From a virus, in the IMG/VR virus record IMGVR_UViG_3300026488_000011, positions 121,492 to 185,491 of that record: a DNA stretch of 64,000 nt, one strand, 5' to 3'. A program made the translations under genes and the position numbers. Within the stretch, counting starts at the first letter, position 1. The number at the start of each line of letters is the position of its first letter. The notes under the pieces are model-generated. The model did no database searches, was not told where the DNA came from, and saw only the letters and a program-made list of their open reading frames with translations. This document shows positions 16,586 to 25,539 of the stretch, piece by piece.

Positions 16586-17263
16586 ATGAATAAAGCTCTA
16601 CGTGATTTAATGATATTTGCAGATAAAACTTCTTGTTATAAGGTTAAGGTAATGAAAGAGCTTATGAAACGAATTAATCCACGAGAATACGGGTTTACTG
16701 GAAATGAGATACTGACCACTATTAATGGTGATGAAACAGTTCTAACGTACCAGGATAAGATATTGGATTGCGATAGTTTAATAAAGCTTAACTTGGAAAT
16801 AAAATTCTTTCTGAGAAATGATAAGAAGACAGACATAGAGATTAATCTAACAATGTGTGAAGTAGGAAATCTTATTGAGGCAAAATTATATAAGGACGAC
16901 AGGACTGTGAAATTAGTAGAAGAGTTCCTTGATATAGTATTAGAGAGGTTAGAAGATCATTTTGGTAGAATAGAGACTAAAACTATTAGAGATATTAAAA
17001 AACAGTGTTGTTGTGTGATCATTACACAAGGAATCACTATTTCAGATACATACCATCATGCATTTTTTAGATTCCAGGAAGATGTTTTGAAAGCATTAAA
17101 AGAAGGTAACACAAATGAGGTCGATATTACATTACTACACCTCAAAAAGATAATTTTTGACAGATTACGCATGGATAGCGACGTAATCGGTGGAGAAAAA
17201 CAATTGATACGAAAATTAGCGAAATTAAAGAAAGAAATAACAGAGACAGATAGAGAGAATTAA
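16586..17263 (+). CDS. Hypothetical protein
   Basis: This 225-residue charged alpha/beta protein has no family I recognise. It has a CCC triplet near residue 138 (KKQCCCVIIT) followed by a buried strand, and a helical C-terminus. It is divergent from nrdA and convergent with an HNH endonuclease gene, overlapping it by four bases through interlocked stop codons. The start follows AAAGGATAC. Confidence 0.5.
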   Translation: MNKALRDLMIFADKTSCYKVKVMKELMKRINPREYGFTGNEILTTINGDETVLTYQDKILDCDSLIKLNLEIKFFLRNDKKTDIEINLTMCEVGNLIEAKLYKDDRTVKLVEEFLDIVLERLEDHFGRIETKTIRDIKKQCCCVIITQGITISDTYHHAFFRFQEDVLKALKEGNTNEVDITLLHLKKIIFDRLRMDSDVIGGEKQLIRKLAKLKKEITETDREN

Positions 17264-17274
17264 TTCTCTCTATC
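17249..17274. repeat. Perfect 26-base palindrome over convergent stop codons
   Basis: GATAGAGAGAATT followed by its exact complement forms an 11-bp stem with loop TTAA. Both the plus-strand TAA (17261-17263) and the minus-strand stop (17260-17262) sit in the centre. No U-tract is present on either side, so it is a 3-prime hairpin rather than a typical terminator. Confidence 0.7.
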
Positions 17275-17580
17275 CGGGTTTTCATCTTTCCACAATTTTT
17301 TAAAATAATTTACCAAACTTAAAAAATTATTCCAATCGTATTCAGTACACTTCTGTCTATAAGATCTCTTGTAATTATTATGGAAATTCATGTGGCAATT
17401 CGAACACACTGTGACTCCATTATCAATATCAAATCTCTTGTCTTTAAAATAAGTGGCATGATCTTTATGGTGTGCGTGTAGATGTTCCCTAGATCCACAT
17501 ACCTGACATTTACCATCTCTGGCAATTACGGCATCATGCCATTGTTGATACTCTCTACTATTTCTCCAATTTTTCTTCAT
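17260..17580 (-). CDS. HNH endonuclease
   Basis: This 106-residue protein has the zinc-bound HNH fold. Cys25/Cys28 (CQVC) are followed by HLHAHH at 33-38 with the catalytic His, then DNGVTVC with the central Asn, then CSNCHMNFH with Cys59/Cys62 and His63/His67. Free-standing HNH nucleases of this size are common in phages as homing or packaging-associated nickases. No packaging genes are near, and it sits beside the ribonucleotide reductase genes, a frequent homing target. The start follows AAAGGACG. Confidence 0.85.
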   Translation of the reverse strand: MKKNWRNSREYQQWHDAVIARDGKCQVCGSREHLHAHHKDHATYFKDKRFDIDNGVTVCSNCHMNFHNNYKRSYRQKCTEYDWNNFLSLVNYFKKLWKDENPDREN

Positions 17581-17634
17581 TATTTCGTCCTTTAGATTTA
17601 ATCAGGTTAAAGAAAAAAAAAAGAGGAGGAAGAA

Positions 17635-18507
17635 TCAGAGTTGTTTAAGATAATTGATAAGATCGTCTTCTGTTTCAAATACAGCGAAGAATTTACCATT
17701 GTGTATAAAAACCTTACCAGGTACATCTAGATTTTCTAGTGCTCTGTTTCTTCTATCGAAACTATCTGGTTTTACTGGCACGACTTGTGCTTTCCATTTT
17801 TGTTTATTTTCGTCATACCAGTAAACGATGTCTACGTCAGAAAATTCTTGGATAACCGGCAATACATATTGCCAGTTAGGAATAAATCCATTTTCAAATT
17901 TAAGTACTTTCCAACCATCTTTGGTGAGTTCTTCCACTATTTTAACTTCACTCGTTAACCTCCTCTTAGCCTCCTCTAATCTCTCTGCTTTTCTTTTTAA
18001 TCCTTTTAGCATTTTGTAGAGAAACCTTAGTGCTTCGTTAAAAGCGGTATGTTGTTGTTTCCCATATGGATTATCTGTATTAAAGTTAGCAACTATCCAC
18101 GGAAGCTCACCAGGTTGAGCTTTTCTGATACCAATGTCATGCAAGTCAGATATTTCGGTAATTTTGTTTAATTCCCCCATTATAGATTCAGGGATTAGGT
18201 TATTTTCTCTTAACCAGTCATAAACTAATCCACTAGATGCTTTTCTAAATTCTTTAGGATCGAACTGATGGTGATCGAATAGTTTTTTATCTTCATCTAG
18301 TTCTCTACCTACATCTATCACAAACACTACATCATAAAACTTTGTGAAACTTTCTACTAACTCGCTTCCCGTATGATTATTGTGATTGACTCTGATGACG
18401 TCTACATAATCAGCATCTTTCGCATAGAAACATTTTATTAATGCTGTTGCTAGAATTTCATCACAGTGAAATGTTCCCTCGTGTGTAATTATTGCTATTC
18501 TTGCCAT
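17635..18507 (-). CDS. MYG1-like (UPF0160) DHH-type phosphoesterase/exonuclease
   Basis: This 290-residue protein matches the MYG1 family from end to end. It has ITHEGTFHCDEILATA at 7-22 (metal-binding His and Asp), VIDVG near 63, FDHHQFDP near 77, and SSGLVYDW near 91. The C-terminus VPGKVFIHNGKFFAVFET parallels the family's closing segment. MYG1 proteins are metal-dependent 3-prime to 5-prime exonucleases or phosphoesterases in eukaryotes and some bacteria. In a phage it could act on RNA or nucleotides; this is inferred. On the minus strand its stop is followed by CTT-rich sequence and a run of about ten Ts, but I see no clear hairpin. Confidence 0.8.
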   Translation of the reverse strand: MARIAIITHEGTFHCDEILATALIKCFYAKDADYVDVIRVNHNNHTGSELVESFTKFYDVVFVIDVGRELDEDKKLFDHHQFDPKEFRKASSGLVYDWLRENNLIPESIMGELNKITEISDLHDIGIRKAQPGELPWIVANFNTDNPYGKQQHTAFNEALRFLYKMLKGLKRKAERLEEAKRRLTSEVKIVEELTKDGWKVLKFENGFIPNWQYVLPVIQEFSDVDIVYWYDENKQKWKAQVVPVKPDSFDRRNRALENLDVPGKVFIHNGKFFAVFETEDDLINYLKQL

Positions 18508-18569
18508 AATTTCTCCTTTATTTAATTTTGTATTTCTACATAAGTTATATATAAATGAAAAAAGGTAGA

Positions 18570-18599
18570 AACTAGGAGACTATCTCTTGTCTCCTAGTT
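18570..18599 (-). terminator. Terminator of gene 18580-18834
   Basis: An 11-bp stem AACTAGGAGAC/GTCTCCTAGTT has an 8-base loop with the stop codon at its edge and is followed on the minus strand by TCTACCTTTTTTC. The AT-rich stretch beyond it (TTTATATATAACTTATG on the minus strand) probably holds the promoter of the MYG1-like gene. A similar CATATAACTTATAAG precedes the gene at 60756-61262. Confidence 0.75.
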
Positions 18600-18834
18600 C
18601 TTCTAATAACTTTTTATTAAAATTTATAGCATTCACTACATCGTTTAATCTCTCTGTGAGCTCAGTCTTCTTTTCAGGATCTACATTGTTAGAAAAGATA
18701 ATATCACATAACTTTTTCCTCAAATCTTCACCGTCTTTTATTTTCTGCTTTATAGCATCTTCATATATCATTCCTGCGTATTTACTTCCCTTATATCCGT
18801 AAAGATACTCTGACTTCTTAAATTCTTTTTTCAT
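18580..18834 (-). CDS. Small hypothetical protein
   Basis: This 84-residue, highly charged, mostly helical protein has no recognised family. It lies four bases after the membrane-protein gene in the same operon as the ThyX-like gene and ends in a strong terminator, so it is likely the last gene of that operon. The ribosome binding site is weak (AAGGTAG). Confidence 0.5.
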   Translation of the reverse strand: MKKEFKKSEYLYGYKGSKYAGMIYEDAIKQKIKDGEDLRKKLCDIIFSNNVDPEKKTELTERLNDVVNAINFNKKLLEELGDKR

Positions 18835-18838
18835 AACG

Positions 18839-19126
18839 CTACCTTATTTTAGAGATTATTAAATGGACTATCCATACAGGTACTGATAAGAAACACAAAA
18901 CCAAACATATAAAAAAAGTTATAATCGTACCGATAACTGATAATAATCCACCTACTACTACGAAACATATTACTATTAGACCCGCAATTAGGGAAGCCGT
19001 TAGATCCTTAAGCGTTTGAGGAGGTCTTCCTTCTAGTAATGTATATACTAATAAAGACAATCCTAGGTAAAGCCATAACAAAATATACCAGTATGTAGTT
19101 ATTAAATTAACAACTTGTTCCATCAT
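18839..19126 (-). CDS. Small membrane protein
   Basis: This 95-residue protein has about three hydrophobic segments: 8-27 (ITTYWYILLWLYLGLSLLVY), 43-63 (ASLIAGLIVICFVVVGGLL) and 68-92 (ITFFICLVLCFLSVPVWIVHL). No family is recognised. It overlaps the start-proximal ThyX-like gene by 20 bases, so the two are co-translated. It could be an accessory membrane or superinfection protein; nothing in sequence decides this. Confidence 0.5.
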   Translation of the reverse strand: MMEQVVNLITTYWYILLWLYLGLSLLVYTLLEGRPPQTLKDLTASLIAGLIVICFVVVGGLLSVIGTIITFFICLVLCFLSVPVWIVHLIISKIR

Positions 19127-20258
19127 TTTCCTTTCTTCTGTAATCGTTTATTAGGTTTCTCATCTCTTTAGCTACCAACTTAGTTTCTTTTTGTGTCCAC
19201 GTTTTATATAGATTATCGTAGGCTTCTCTTTCTAGTAAGAAATGTCCCCATTGATATGGATTGTCTAAATATCCACCTATAATGAAGGTTTTGAATTTCA
19301 TGTGTTCTGGCCATCTGTTGTATATTTCTTTCTTATAACCAAGGTCTTTAAAAAGTTGTTTGATTCTCAATGGGCTATATTTGAGCAATTCAGTTACTAA
19401 AGATTTTGTAGTCTCTACGTAAAGCTCATTTAGTAATTTCTTATTTTCTATAACATCAATGTCGTTTCTATCTAAAATTGCTGTAGCGTTTTTATTATAT
19501 TCGTCTAATAGATTCTTTACAGATTCTAGGTCTTTTAATAAATCTGGTTTTCCAGAATATTCTGTGTTTAATCTAGATAGAAAGTCATCAGGTATCCAAT
19601 ACTTATCCTCTGTTACTTTTCTCTCGCTTACTGCTACCTGAGTCAGTGCTCCGTGTGTCCTCATCTGCGCAAACACAAAATACGGTACTTCAGCTTCAAT
19701 TATAAAATATGTGGGTACCGACGGGTTATATGGAATGTCTTCTAATTCAAACTCTGCGTTCAGCAGCGTCCTCAGGTTAGTTAATAATAAGTAAGATCTC
19801 TTACCTAATAATTTTTCTAATAACGATATTTCAGAAGTTAAATCATACATGTAAGACCACTTACCTAAGACATTATTAAAATCATCCGGTTTCATAATGA
19901 TTGTACTTTCCTTTAGTCTTATGAAATAGTCCCCTTTTCTAATGTCTACTCTTAGAATCACGGGACAATATTCTAGACTCCTGCCTGCTACTTTTGGTAA
20001 TTTAGCTTCTTTATCTTTCAGAGATAAGTCTTCTAGTTTGTAATAACTAATGTTTGGAGCAGCTTCTCTGGATAGCATTTCAAATAACTTTTTAGGATTT
20101 TTAGATTTCTCTAATCCTCTAGATATAGTAGCAATATTAGCTACCGTGTTTATTCTATTTTCTTCATTGGCATTGATGTTTTTATACTTACATCCAATTC
20201 TATCCTCTACTGTTTTTACATAGCCTCCCGTTATCCATAAATTAGTTTTCATATCCAT
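19107..20258 (-). CDS. ThyX-like (flavin-dependent thymidylate synthase-related) protein
   Basis: This 383-residue protein contains VPYFVFAQ then MRTHGALTQVAVSER at 199-213. The layout parallels the ThyX segment FVARQ-x-RHRxxSxNExSxR, keeping the His, the distal Ser and the Arg in register but replacing the first and third residues of the RHR triplet by Thr and Gly. A second helical part (PLRIKQLFKDLGYKKEIYNRWP, GGYLDNPYQWGHFLLERE) resembles the ThyX C-terminal region. It is about 150 residues longer than usual ThyX. Synthesis of dTMP is likely by context (near nrdAB), but the altered motif makes activity uncertain. Confidence 0.5.
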   Translation of the reverse strand: MDMKTNLWITGGYVKTVEDRIGCKYKNINANEENRINTVANIATISRGLEKSKNPKKLFEMLSREAAPNISYYKLEDLSLKDKEAKLPKVAGRSLEYCPVILRVDIRKGDYFIRLKESTIIMKPDDFNNVLGKWSYMYDLTSEISLLEKLLGKRSYLLLTNLRTLLNAEFELEDIPYNPSVPTYFIIEAEVPYFVFAQMRTHGALTQVAVSERKVTEDKYWIPDDFLSRLNTEYSGKPDLLKDLESVKNLLDEYNKNATAILDRNDIDVIENKKLLNELYVETTKSLVTELLKYSPLRIKQLFKDLGYKKEIYNRWPEHMKFKTFIIGGYLDNPYQWGHFLLEREAYDNLYKTWTQKETKLVAKEMRNLINDYRRKENDGTSC

Positions 20259-20310
20259 TTTCTCTCCTTCAAATTTGTTCTCTACTGAATAAAGCAGGGA
20301 TAAAAAATTA

Positions 20311-20338
20311 TCAGTACTAGGAATATTCCTAGTACTGA
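20311..20338 (-). terminator. Terminator of gene 20329-20736
   Basis: A perfect 28-base palindrome (13-bp stem TCAGTACTAGGAA) is followed on the minus strand by TAATTTTTTATCC. The stop codon lies in one arm. Confidence 0.88.
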
Positions 20339-20736
20339 GAAATAATTTCTTTTATTTTTTCCATAGCGGCTTGTAGTCCAGTAGCGATATCTTTTAGTTT
20401 CACATTTCTGAATACGTTGTCTGCATCTTTCCAAGGAATAGTCTGTTCATATATTAGAGTATAGGCATCTTTAACGTTCATTCCGCTAGCTAATGCTTCA
20501 TTAAACTTAGCACTAGCTATAGCTAGTACTGAAGACATATAGTTAATGCTGCCTTCATCAGCTTGGAACTTGTATCCTCCTACTTCTACAATAGCAGTAA
20601 TCTTGTGAAATTCTTTTTTCGCTTTACGACCTTTAAGAGGAATAGGTTCTAGTATGCTTTCAACTTCAGCACCATTATTATCCAGTTTTAGTTTATATCT
20701 AAAACCTTTGATTTCTTTTTTTGTAAAATACCCCAT
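20329..20736 (-). CDS. DUF4376-like tail-associated protein (copy A)
   Basis: This 135-residue protein is clearly paralogous to its neighbour at 20809-21162. Both carry the pattern F-x-A-(3)-SINYM-x-SV near the centre, then W-K-x-ADNV-x-R-x-V, then an IA-x-x-L-x-AA-x-x-x-I tail. This resembles the DUF4376 region found in phage tail-fibre and assembly proteins. Sitting at the 3-prime end of the fibre block supports a virion or fibre-assembly role. The start follows AAGGAT. Confidence 0.5.
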   Translation of the reverse strand: MGYFTKKEIKGFRYKLKLDNNGAEVESILEPIPLKGRKAKKEFHKITAIVEVGGYKFQADEGSINYMSSVLAIASAKFNEALASGMNVKDAYTLIYEQTIPWKDADNVFRNVKLKDIATGLQAAMEKIKEIISQY

Positions 20737-20793
20737 TCATTATCCTTTATGACTATGTTGATTATTTAGCAATAATCATTTAATTTTAAAAAG

Positions 20794-20826
20794 AACATAG
20801 TAGGAAAATTAAACTCCTACTATGTT
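20794..20826 (-). terminator. Terminator of gene 20809-21162
   Basis: A 12-bp stem AACATAGTAGGA/TCCTACTATGTT has a 9-base loop containing the TAA stop and is followed on the minus strand by CTTTTTAAAATT. Confidence 0.85.
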
Positions 20827-21162
20827 GGCTATTTCTCCTAATGCTGCTTCTAGGGCTTTGGCTATTTGAGACACCGTTACTTCTCTGATTACATTATCAG
20901 CACATTTCCACTTTAAGCTATAATTTAAGTATTTATCTGCATTATCAGGATCCATTAGTGCTTTGTATTGTGCTAGTGATACTACGCTTGTCATATAGTT
21001 AATACTTTCAGCGTTAGCATCAAAAGGTATATTATCTACAGTAACAATTAACTTTTCTTTAGCTTCTTTTTTAAGAGCCTTAGGTCCTTCTACTGGATCA
21101 GGTTTCCATTTGTAATTTTTTGTTATTAGTAGACCTCTTCTCTTTATCTTCTTTTCTAACAT
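20809..21162 (-). CDS. DUF4376-like tail-associated protein (copy B)
   Basis: This 117-residue paralogue of 20329-20736 has FDANAESINYMTSVVSLAQY, WKCADNVIREVTVSQIAKAL and a C-terminal hydrophobic tail. The N-terminal 35 residues are basic and differ from copy A, so the conserved part is the C-terminal 80 residues. It is ten bases downstream of the 261-residue virion-like gene in the fibre operon. The start follows AAGGAG. Confidence 0.5.
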   Translation of the reverse strand: MLEKKIKRRGLLITKNYKWKPDPVEGPKALKKEAKEKLIVTVDNIPFDANAESINYMTSVVSLAQYKALMDPDNADKYLNYSLKWKCADNVIREVTVSQIAKALEAALGEIANIVGV

Positions 21163-21171
21163 TCATACTCC

Positions 21172-21957
21172 TTATTTTATATATTTAGAGAAAACCTCTT
21201 TTAACGTCTCAGGTGTGGTGTCTGTTCCTAGATTTCTAGCTTCTTTAACGGCATTAATAGCATCCATAGGGTTTCTAGTAAACAGTCTATTCACACCCAC
21301 TCTGAAAACATCTATGAGTACATAGAACTGTCTTAATTTTTCTTGCCAATTCTCACCCAAATAAATTATGAGGGCTATTAGATCGTCTCTAGACATTCCT
21401 TCTATAGCTGCAGCTGCTTCCATAGTTTCTAACGCTAGTTCATTTCCTTCTTTTGCGGCTTTAGCGGTCTCGTATTTAGCCAGGTATCTCTCTATCTGTT
21501 CTTGCGTTAAATCTTCTTTATCTGCTAATATCTCTCTAGCTCTTCGATGTGTATAATCTGCTAAGTTTTGTACTAATTCTAGAAAATATGGTCTTATAAA
21601 ATTCATGAACTCCGGATTGGATAACTGTGCTTTTTCCAGCTGTCTTTCTACTTCTTCATTAAGGAATAATTCAAGACTAGGTCTTACCATACCTTTCTCT
21701 ACTAATTCTTTATATTCTGGTTTTAGGACTATATTTCCTTCATCATCCTGTTCGTAGTGATCTCCAGGAAATACTGGTTCACCATTCTCGATCCCTATGT
21801 ATTCTACATAGTTTTCCGGGTACTTTTCTTTATACTTCATTATTGCATCTTCTACTCTAAAGTTAGTAGAGGCAAAAGCCTCTCTAGCTGTGTTTAGAAA
21901 TTGATCTATGTTTCTATTTTTAACAAGTTCTTTTAATTCAGTAACAGTTCTTAACAT
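21172..21957 (-). CDS. Hypothetical protein in the fibre operon
   Basis: This 261-residue acidic, helical protein is rich in Ala/Glu/Leu (AKYETAKAAKEGNELALETM). No family is recognised. It is separated by one base from the 1148-residue fibre gene upstream, so it is probably co-transcribed and could be a fibre chaperone or structural partner. The start follows AGGAG. Confidence 0.5.
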   Translation of the reverse strand: MLRTVTELKELVKNRNIDQFLNTAREAFASTNFRVEDAIMKYKEKYPENYVEYIGIENGEPVFPGDHYEQDDEGNIVLKPEYKELVEKGMVRPSLELFLNEEVERQLEKAQLSNPEFMNFIRPYFLELVQNLADYTHRRAREILADKEDLTQEQIERYLAKYETAKAAKEGNELALETMEAAAAIEGMSRDDLIALIIYLGENWQEKLRQFYVLIDVFRVGVNRLFTRNPMDAINAVKEARNLGTDTTPETLKEVFSKYIK

Positions 21958-21958
21958 T

Positions 21959-24900
21959 TTAAACTCCTGATTTATTTTTAAAATATGGTAGCTTTATTCT
22001 TTTAATACCATATATAACTTCATCGTTGTTATTATTGTAATCCTTATAGATGTAACTCCCATCATAACGTAAACGATTAATGTCTGGTGTAATATTTTCG
22101 TTCAATTGTTCTCTAAAGAGGTAAGATTGATACAATGTCTCATACCTAAGATCTATGTACGGCAGAAACTTAACGGCGTGTCTAGGTCTACCATATGAAT
22201 CATCAAATTCATGGTGTTCTAGCCAATAGCCAGGCCATCTATTTATCACCTCTACACTCGTCTGATTTCTTTTAATACTAGCACCGAGCCCATATTTTCC
22301 ACCGTCTAATTTAGCATCAACAAGAATTCTGGCTAACGCGCCGAAATGATGATTGTATACGGTACTAGATGAATAAACAACATCGTTTACTCTCTTAATC
22401 TCACCCTCTTGTAGAACAGTTAATGGATCGGCAGTACGACTATAAATTACTACTATCTGTCCTTTCGCTATTAACTCTCTAATATCATCTATTTCTCTAC
22501 TCACGTTCTTAATATAAACTACTGATGAATATGAATGACTAAACCATATATGTTCGTCGTCATCACTTTTTAGTGCCTCAATTATTCTGCCATCTGGTAA
22601 TCTTAATAATATTTGGTGTATACTGTCATAGCCGTAAACAACATGATAAGGCATTTCAAACACTAATTCATCCGAGCTAGTATAAGTTATTAATTTTCTT
22701 AGACTATATGCCTCCGTGTTAGCTTTTAATTCGTTCTCTGCTAAATAGATTTCTTCGCCATTATCATTTACTCTATACCAACGCGACGCATTACTATAAT
22801 CTTCTTTCTCAGGATCTAAATCGATGGTAATATCATCAACTATACTCATGTAGTATTCATCACCTACTTTAACCAAATCATTGATTTTTATAGTTACAGT
22901 GTTACTAACACCACTGATTGCTTCATAATCATACGTCTCCTTAAAGCTTGTTAAATTACCTAATAATAGAGCAGTAGTAACTCTTTTATTATAGCCAGTA
23001 GCATCTGTATAATTTGGAATAGGGATCCTTACATGGTAAGCATTTTCAGGAGCCGGTTCTTTTAATATTAGTTCACTTACTGTACCCCTTGCCATGTTAG
23101 CGCATTGTAATTTAGTAAAGCCTAGATAGTTTCCATTTATATCGTAAAAATAGACGGGCTTATTAATATTACTTCCAAACACCGGAAACATATCGTTTAT
23201 TCTATCATTTTCAAGTCTGACAGATCTTGTTCCCAGTTTAACTTTTCTACGACTACTATCTAAATCTACTTTTACCTTAATGTAATCAGAAGGTGTTTCA
23301 TATCCATTTATATTACCATCAGCATGTAGTCTTAATGTTTTAGTCATTATTTCTTCTAGAGTCCTATTTCTACCATCACGTCTTAAGTCCACTATATCTA
23401 TTTCACCAGCACCATCTAACGGCATATTATCTGGTCTTAAAATTGTAGATTTTGTTTCACCAGTCCTGTACCAACCTGTCTTATCGTCTAAACCTAAATA
23501 ATTTGTTTCTGATATAGATTCTCCAGTATCAGGTTTATAATAAGCAACATGATCGGAATTAAAGCAATCTGCTAATCTTTTTATCTTATCGAAGTAACCA
23601 GATAATGATAACGCCTTACCGTTTTCTATATAAGACGCAGTACCGTTAGGATTATGAACAGGATGGTATATACCATTGTTTCTTCTCTGTATTAGAAATA
23701 AAGGAACAGCATGCGTGTCATTATGTCTAGATTTAAAACTACCTGGGTAAAATGATGAAAGATAAACCCCTGTTGATGGGAAGAACGAATCACCTGTCCA
23801 TTTTGTAATATCGTTATCTATATGAGATTTTTCGCCTTTTGGCTTAACATGGTAATATTTATCTGCAAATACAGATAACGGTCCATTATACGCACTTCCT
23901 TCTACTAATGCATCTACTTTCTTAAAGAAGTTACTAACGCCTTTGATTACTCTTATTCTGTATCTAACTTGTTTTAATATACCGTTCTCATCTTTGAAGA
24001 TATTATTTTCTGGATCGCTAATGAATTTGTTTTTTTCTTCATTTGTTAAATAGCTCCATCTATAGCCATATCCTATTAACTCTCCAGAATTTTGCCAATT
24101 TCCAAATAACGAATATTCTTCATATCCTTCAAACCAGTTAGGTTGTACTAGCTTACCGTTATCAAGGATATCTTTACCATACCATTGTACATTTCCTAAA
24201 CGATATACTACATCTTTTTTATCTATGTCTTCGGTCCATACTTCGAGGAAGACTAAATCTTTTCTAGCATTACCATACATGCTTCTTATTAATGCAGTAG
24301 GTCCTCTGGATGGGTCACACATATCAGAATTTACTGATAAGTCATCACCATTGTTTACTACCAGAACATCCTCCAATACTGTTAACCTAGGATTAGTGAA
24401 TTTTACATCTCCTAATGGTTTTTCTGAACTTAATGTATGGACTTGGAATTGTATTATTTCCACATAATTAGTAGCTACGAATTCTACTATCAATTTACCA
24501 TTTGGACCTTCTGTAGCTTTTGGTCTAGTATAATACTCTCCGTTCCTACCACTACTACCTAACCAGACGTATGCCTCATAATTATCAGAATCCATAAAAT
24601 CTACATCTATTTCTACTCTGTATTTAACTCCAGGCATAATACTAACTTTTTGATAAAACCCATGATACATATCCGCATCTTTGACTATTATTGATCCATC
24701 GGTTACTTCTAAAGTGGTACCGGTATATGGTATCCAATTTGTACCTAATTCTTCTTCAAAAGCAGGGTCTTTGAATAAGTTAACACCGTCAGCTTTTACC
24801 AGCACTACATCTCCGTGGTTAATATCTGCTTCTATGTTTCTGAGGTCTGATATTATCTTATCCACACTAACCGCATCAGGAAGTTTTATTCCGAATGTGT

Positions 24901-25405
24901 TTCCATTCCAGGTGTCGTCACCTTTTAAATTCTCATAATTACCACCTGTACCATATAACCTAATAATATGTCCGTCAACGTTAAATTTAGGATTATATCT
25001 TCTAGTATTAAAATGTTCTTCGTGTAATGGAAACGCTAATGAGTTTTTTAAATACCTATCAGAAGGATAGCTTTTGGTATGTATAAATGTTTTAGACCCA
25101 TACGCGTCTTCTTTTAGAAAATTAGTGAAGTCACTTTCTTCATCTATCTGACCTGTACCAGCATATATCTTTTTTCTATCTTCTCTGAGATGATCATATT
25201 CTGTTTTCGACATAGCTTTTACTGTAACTTCTGATAGTTCTTCTTTTATCTTAGCTATATTTGGTAAGGTATACTCCATAACGTTACCCAGTTTGTCTTT
25301 AACAAGCCATCTAATATCTTTTTTCTCTCTAGTGTCTAATAAATCTTGTAAAGTTTCTGAGATATTGATTATGTTCTCTGAAATTATTTTCCAAGGCAAT
25401 CCCAT
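21959..25405 (-). CDS. Giant tail-fibre/adhesin protein with anchor domain and carbohydrate-binding-like module
   Basis: This 1148-residue protein starts with MGLPWKIISENIINIS, the N-terminal anchor domain shared with the proteins at 28434, 37223 and 41394, but only for about 60 residues. At about 215-345 lies a jelly-roll carbohydrate-binding-like segment (LFKDPAFEEELGTNW, then alternating strands around YRVEIDVDFMD). The remaining 800 residues are beta-rich with many Tyr/Asp/Gly and no recognised enzyme motif. It is probably a long fibre or tailspike attached to the baseplate through the common anchor. AAAGGAG precedes the ATG. Confidence 0.65.
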   Translation of the reverse strand: MGLPWKIISENIINISETLQDLLDTREKKDIRWLVKDKLGNVMEYTLPNIAKIKEELSEVTVKAMSKTEYDHLREDRKKIYAGTGQIDEESDFTNFLKEDAYGSKTFIHTKSYPSDRYLKNSLAFPLHEEHFNTRRYNPKFNVDGHIIRLYGTGGNYENLKGDDTWNGNTFGIKLPDAVSVDKIISDLRNIEADINHGDVVLVKADGVNLFKDPAFEEELGTNWIPYTGTTLEVTDGSIIVKDADMYHGFYQKVSIMPGVKYRVEIDVDFMDSDNYEAYVWLGSSGRNGEYYTRPKATEGPNGKLIVEFVATNYVEIIQFQVHTLSSEKPLGDVKFTNPRLTVLEDVLVVNNGDDLSVNSDMCDPSRGPTALIRSMYGNARKDLVFLEVWTEDIDKKDVVYRLGNVQWYGKDILDNGKLVQPNWFEGYEEYSLFGNWQNSGELIGYGYRWSYLTNEEKNKFISDPENNIFKDENGILKQVRYRIRVIKGVSNFFKKVDALVEGSAYNGPLSVFADKYYHVKPKGEKSHIDNDITKWTGDSFFPSTGVYLSSFYPGSFKSRHNDTHAVPLFLIQRRNNGIYHPVHNPNGTASYIENGKALSLSGYFDKIKRLADCFNSDHVAYYKPDTGESISETNYLGLDDKTGWYRTGETKSTILRPDNMPLDGAGEIDIVDLRRDGRNRTLEEIMTKTLRLHADGNINGYETPSDYIKVKVDLDSSRRKVKLGTRSVRLENDRINDMFPVFGSNINKPVYFYDINGNYLGFTKLQCANMARGTVSELILKEPAPENAYHVRIPIPNYTDATGYNKRVTTALLLGNLTSFKETYDYEAISGVSNTVTIKINDLVKVGDEYYMSIVDDITIDLDPEKEDYSNASRWYRVNDNGEEIYLAENELKANTEAYSLRKLITYTSSDELVFEMPYHVVYGYDSIHQILLRLPDGRIIEALKSDDDEHIWFSHSYSSVVYIKNVSREIDDIRELIAKGQIVVIYSRTADPLTVLQEGEIKRVNDVVYSSSTVYNHHFGALARILVDAKLDGGKYGLGASIKRNQTSVEVINRWPGYWLEHHEFDDSYGRPRHAVKFLPYIDLRYETLYQSYLFREQLNENITPDINRLRYDGSYIYKDYNNNNDEVIYGIKRIKLPYFKNKSGV

Positions 25406-25505
25406 TTTTTCTCCTTTATTATAATTATGTACCTATATACTCCAGTTTTGGTAAAATTAGTAAAATAAGTGGTTTAGGATGTATCATGGAATTTAGTTAT
25501 TAATG

Positions 25506-25539
25506 TCATAGACACGTCGATGGATCGACGTGTCTATGA
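25506..25539 (-). terminator. Long hairpin after the first LamG fibre gene
   Basis: A perfect 15-bp stem (TCATAGACACGTCGA at 25506-25520 with its complement at 25525-25539) has a 4-base loop. The stop codon lies in the right arm. No clear U-tract follows on the minus strand, so it may be a processing or stability hairpin inside the fibre operon. The 100 bases beyond it hold only AT-rich leader of the next gene. Confidence 0.7.
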
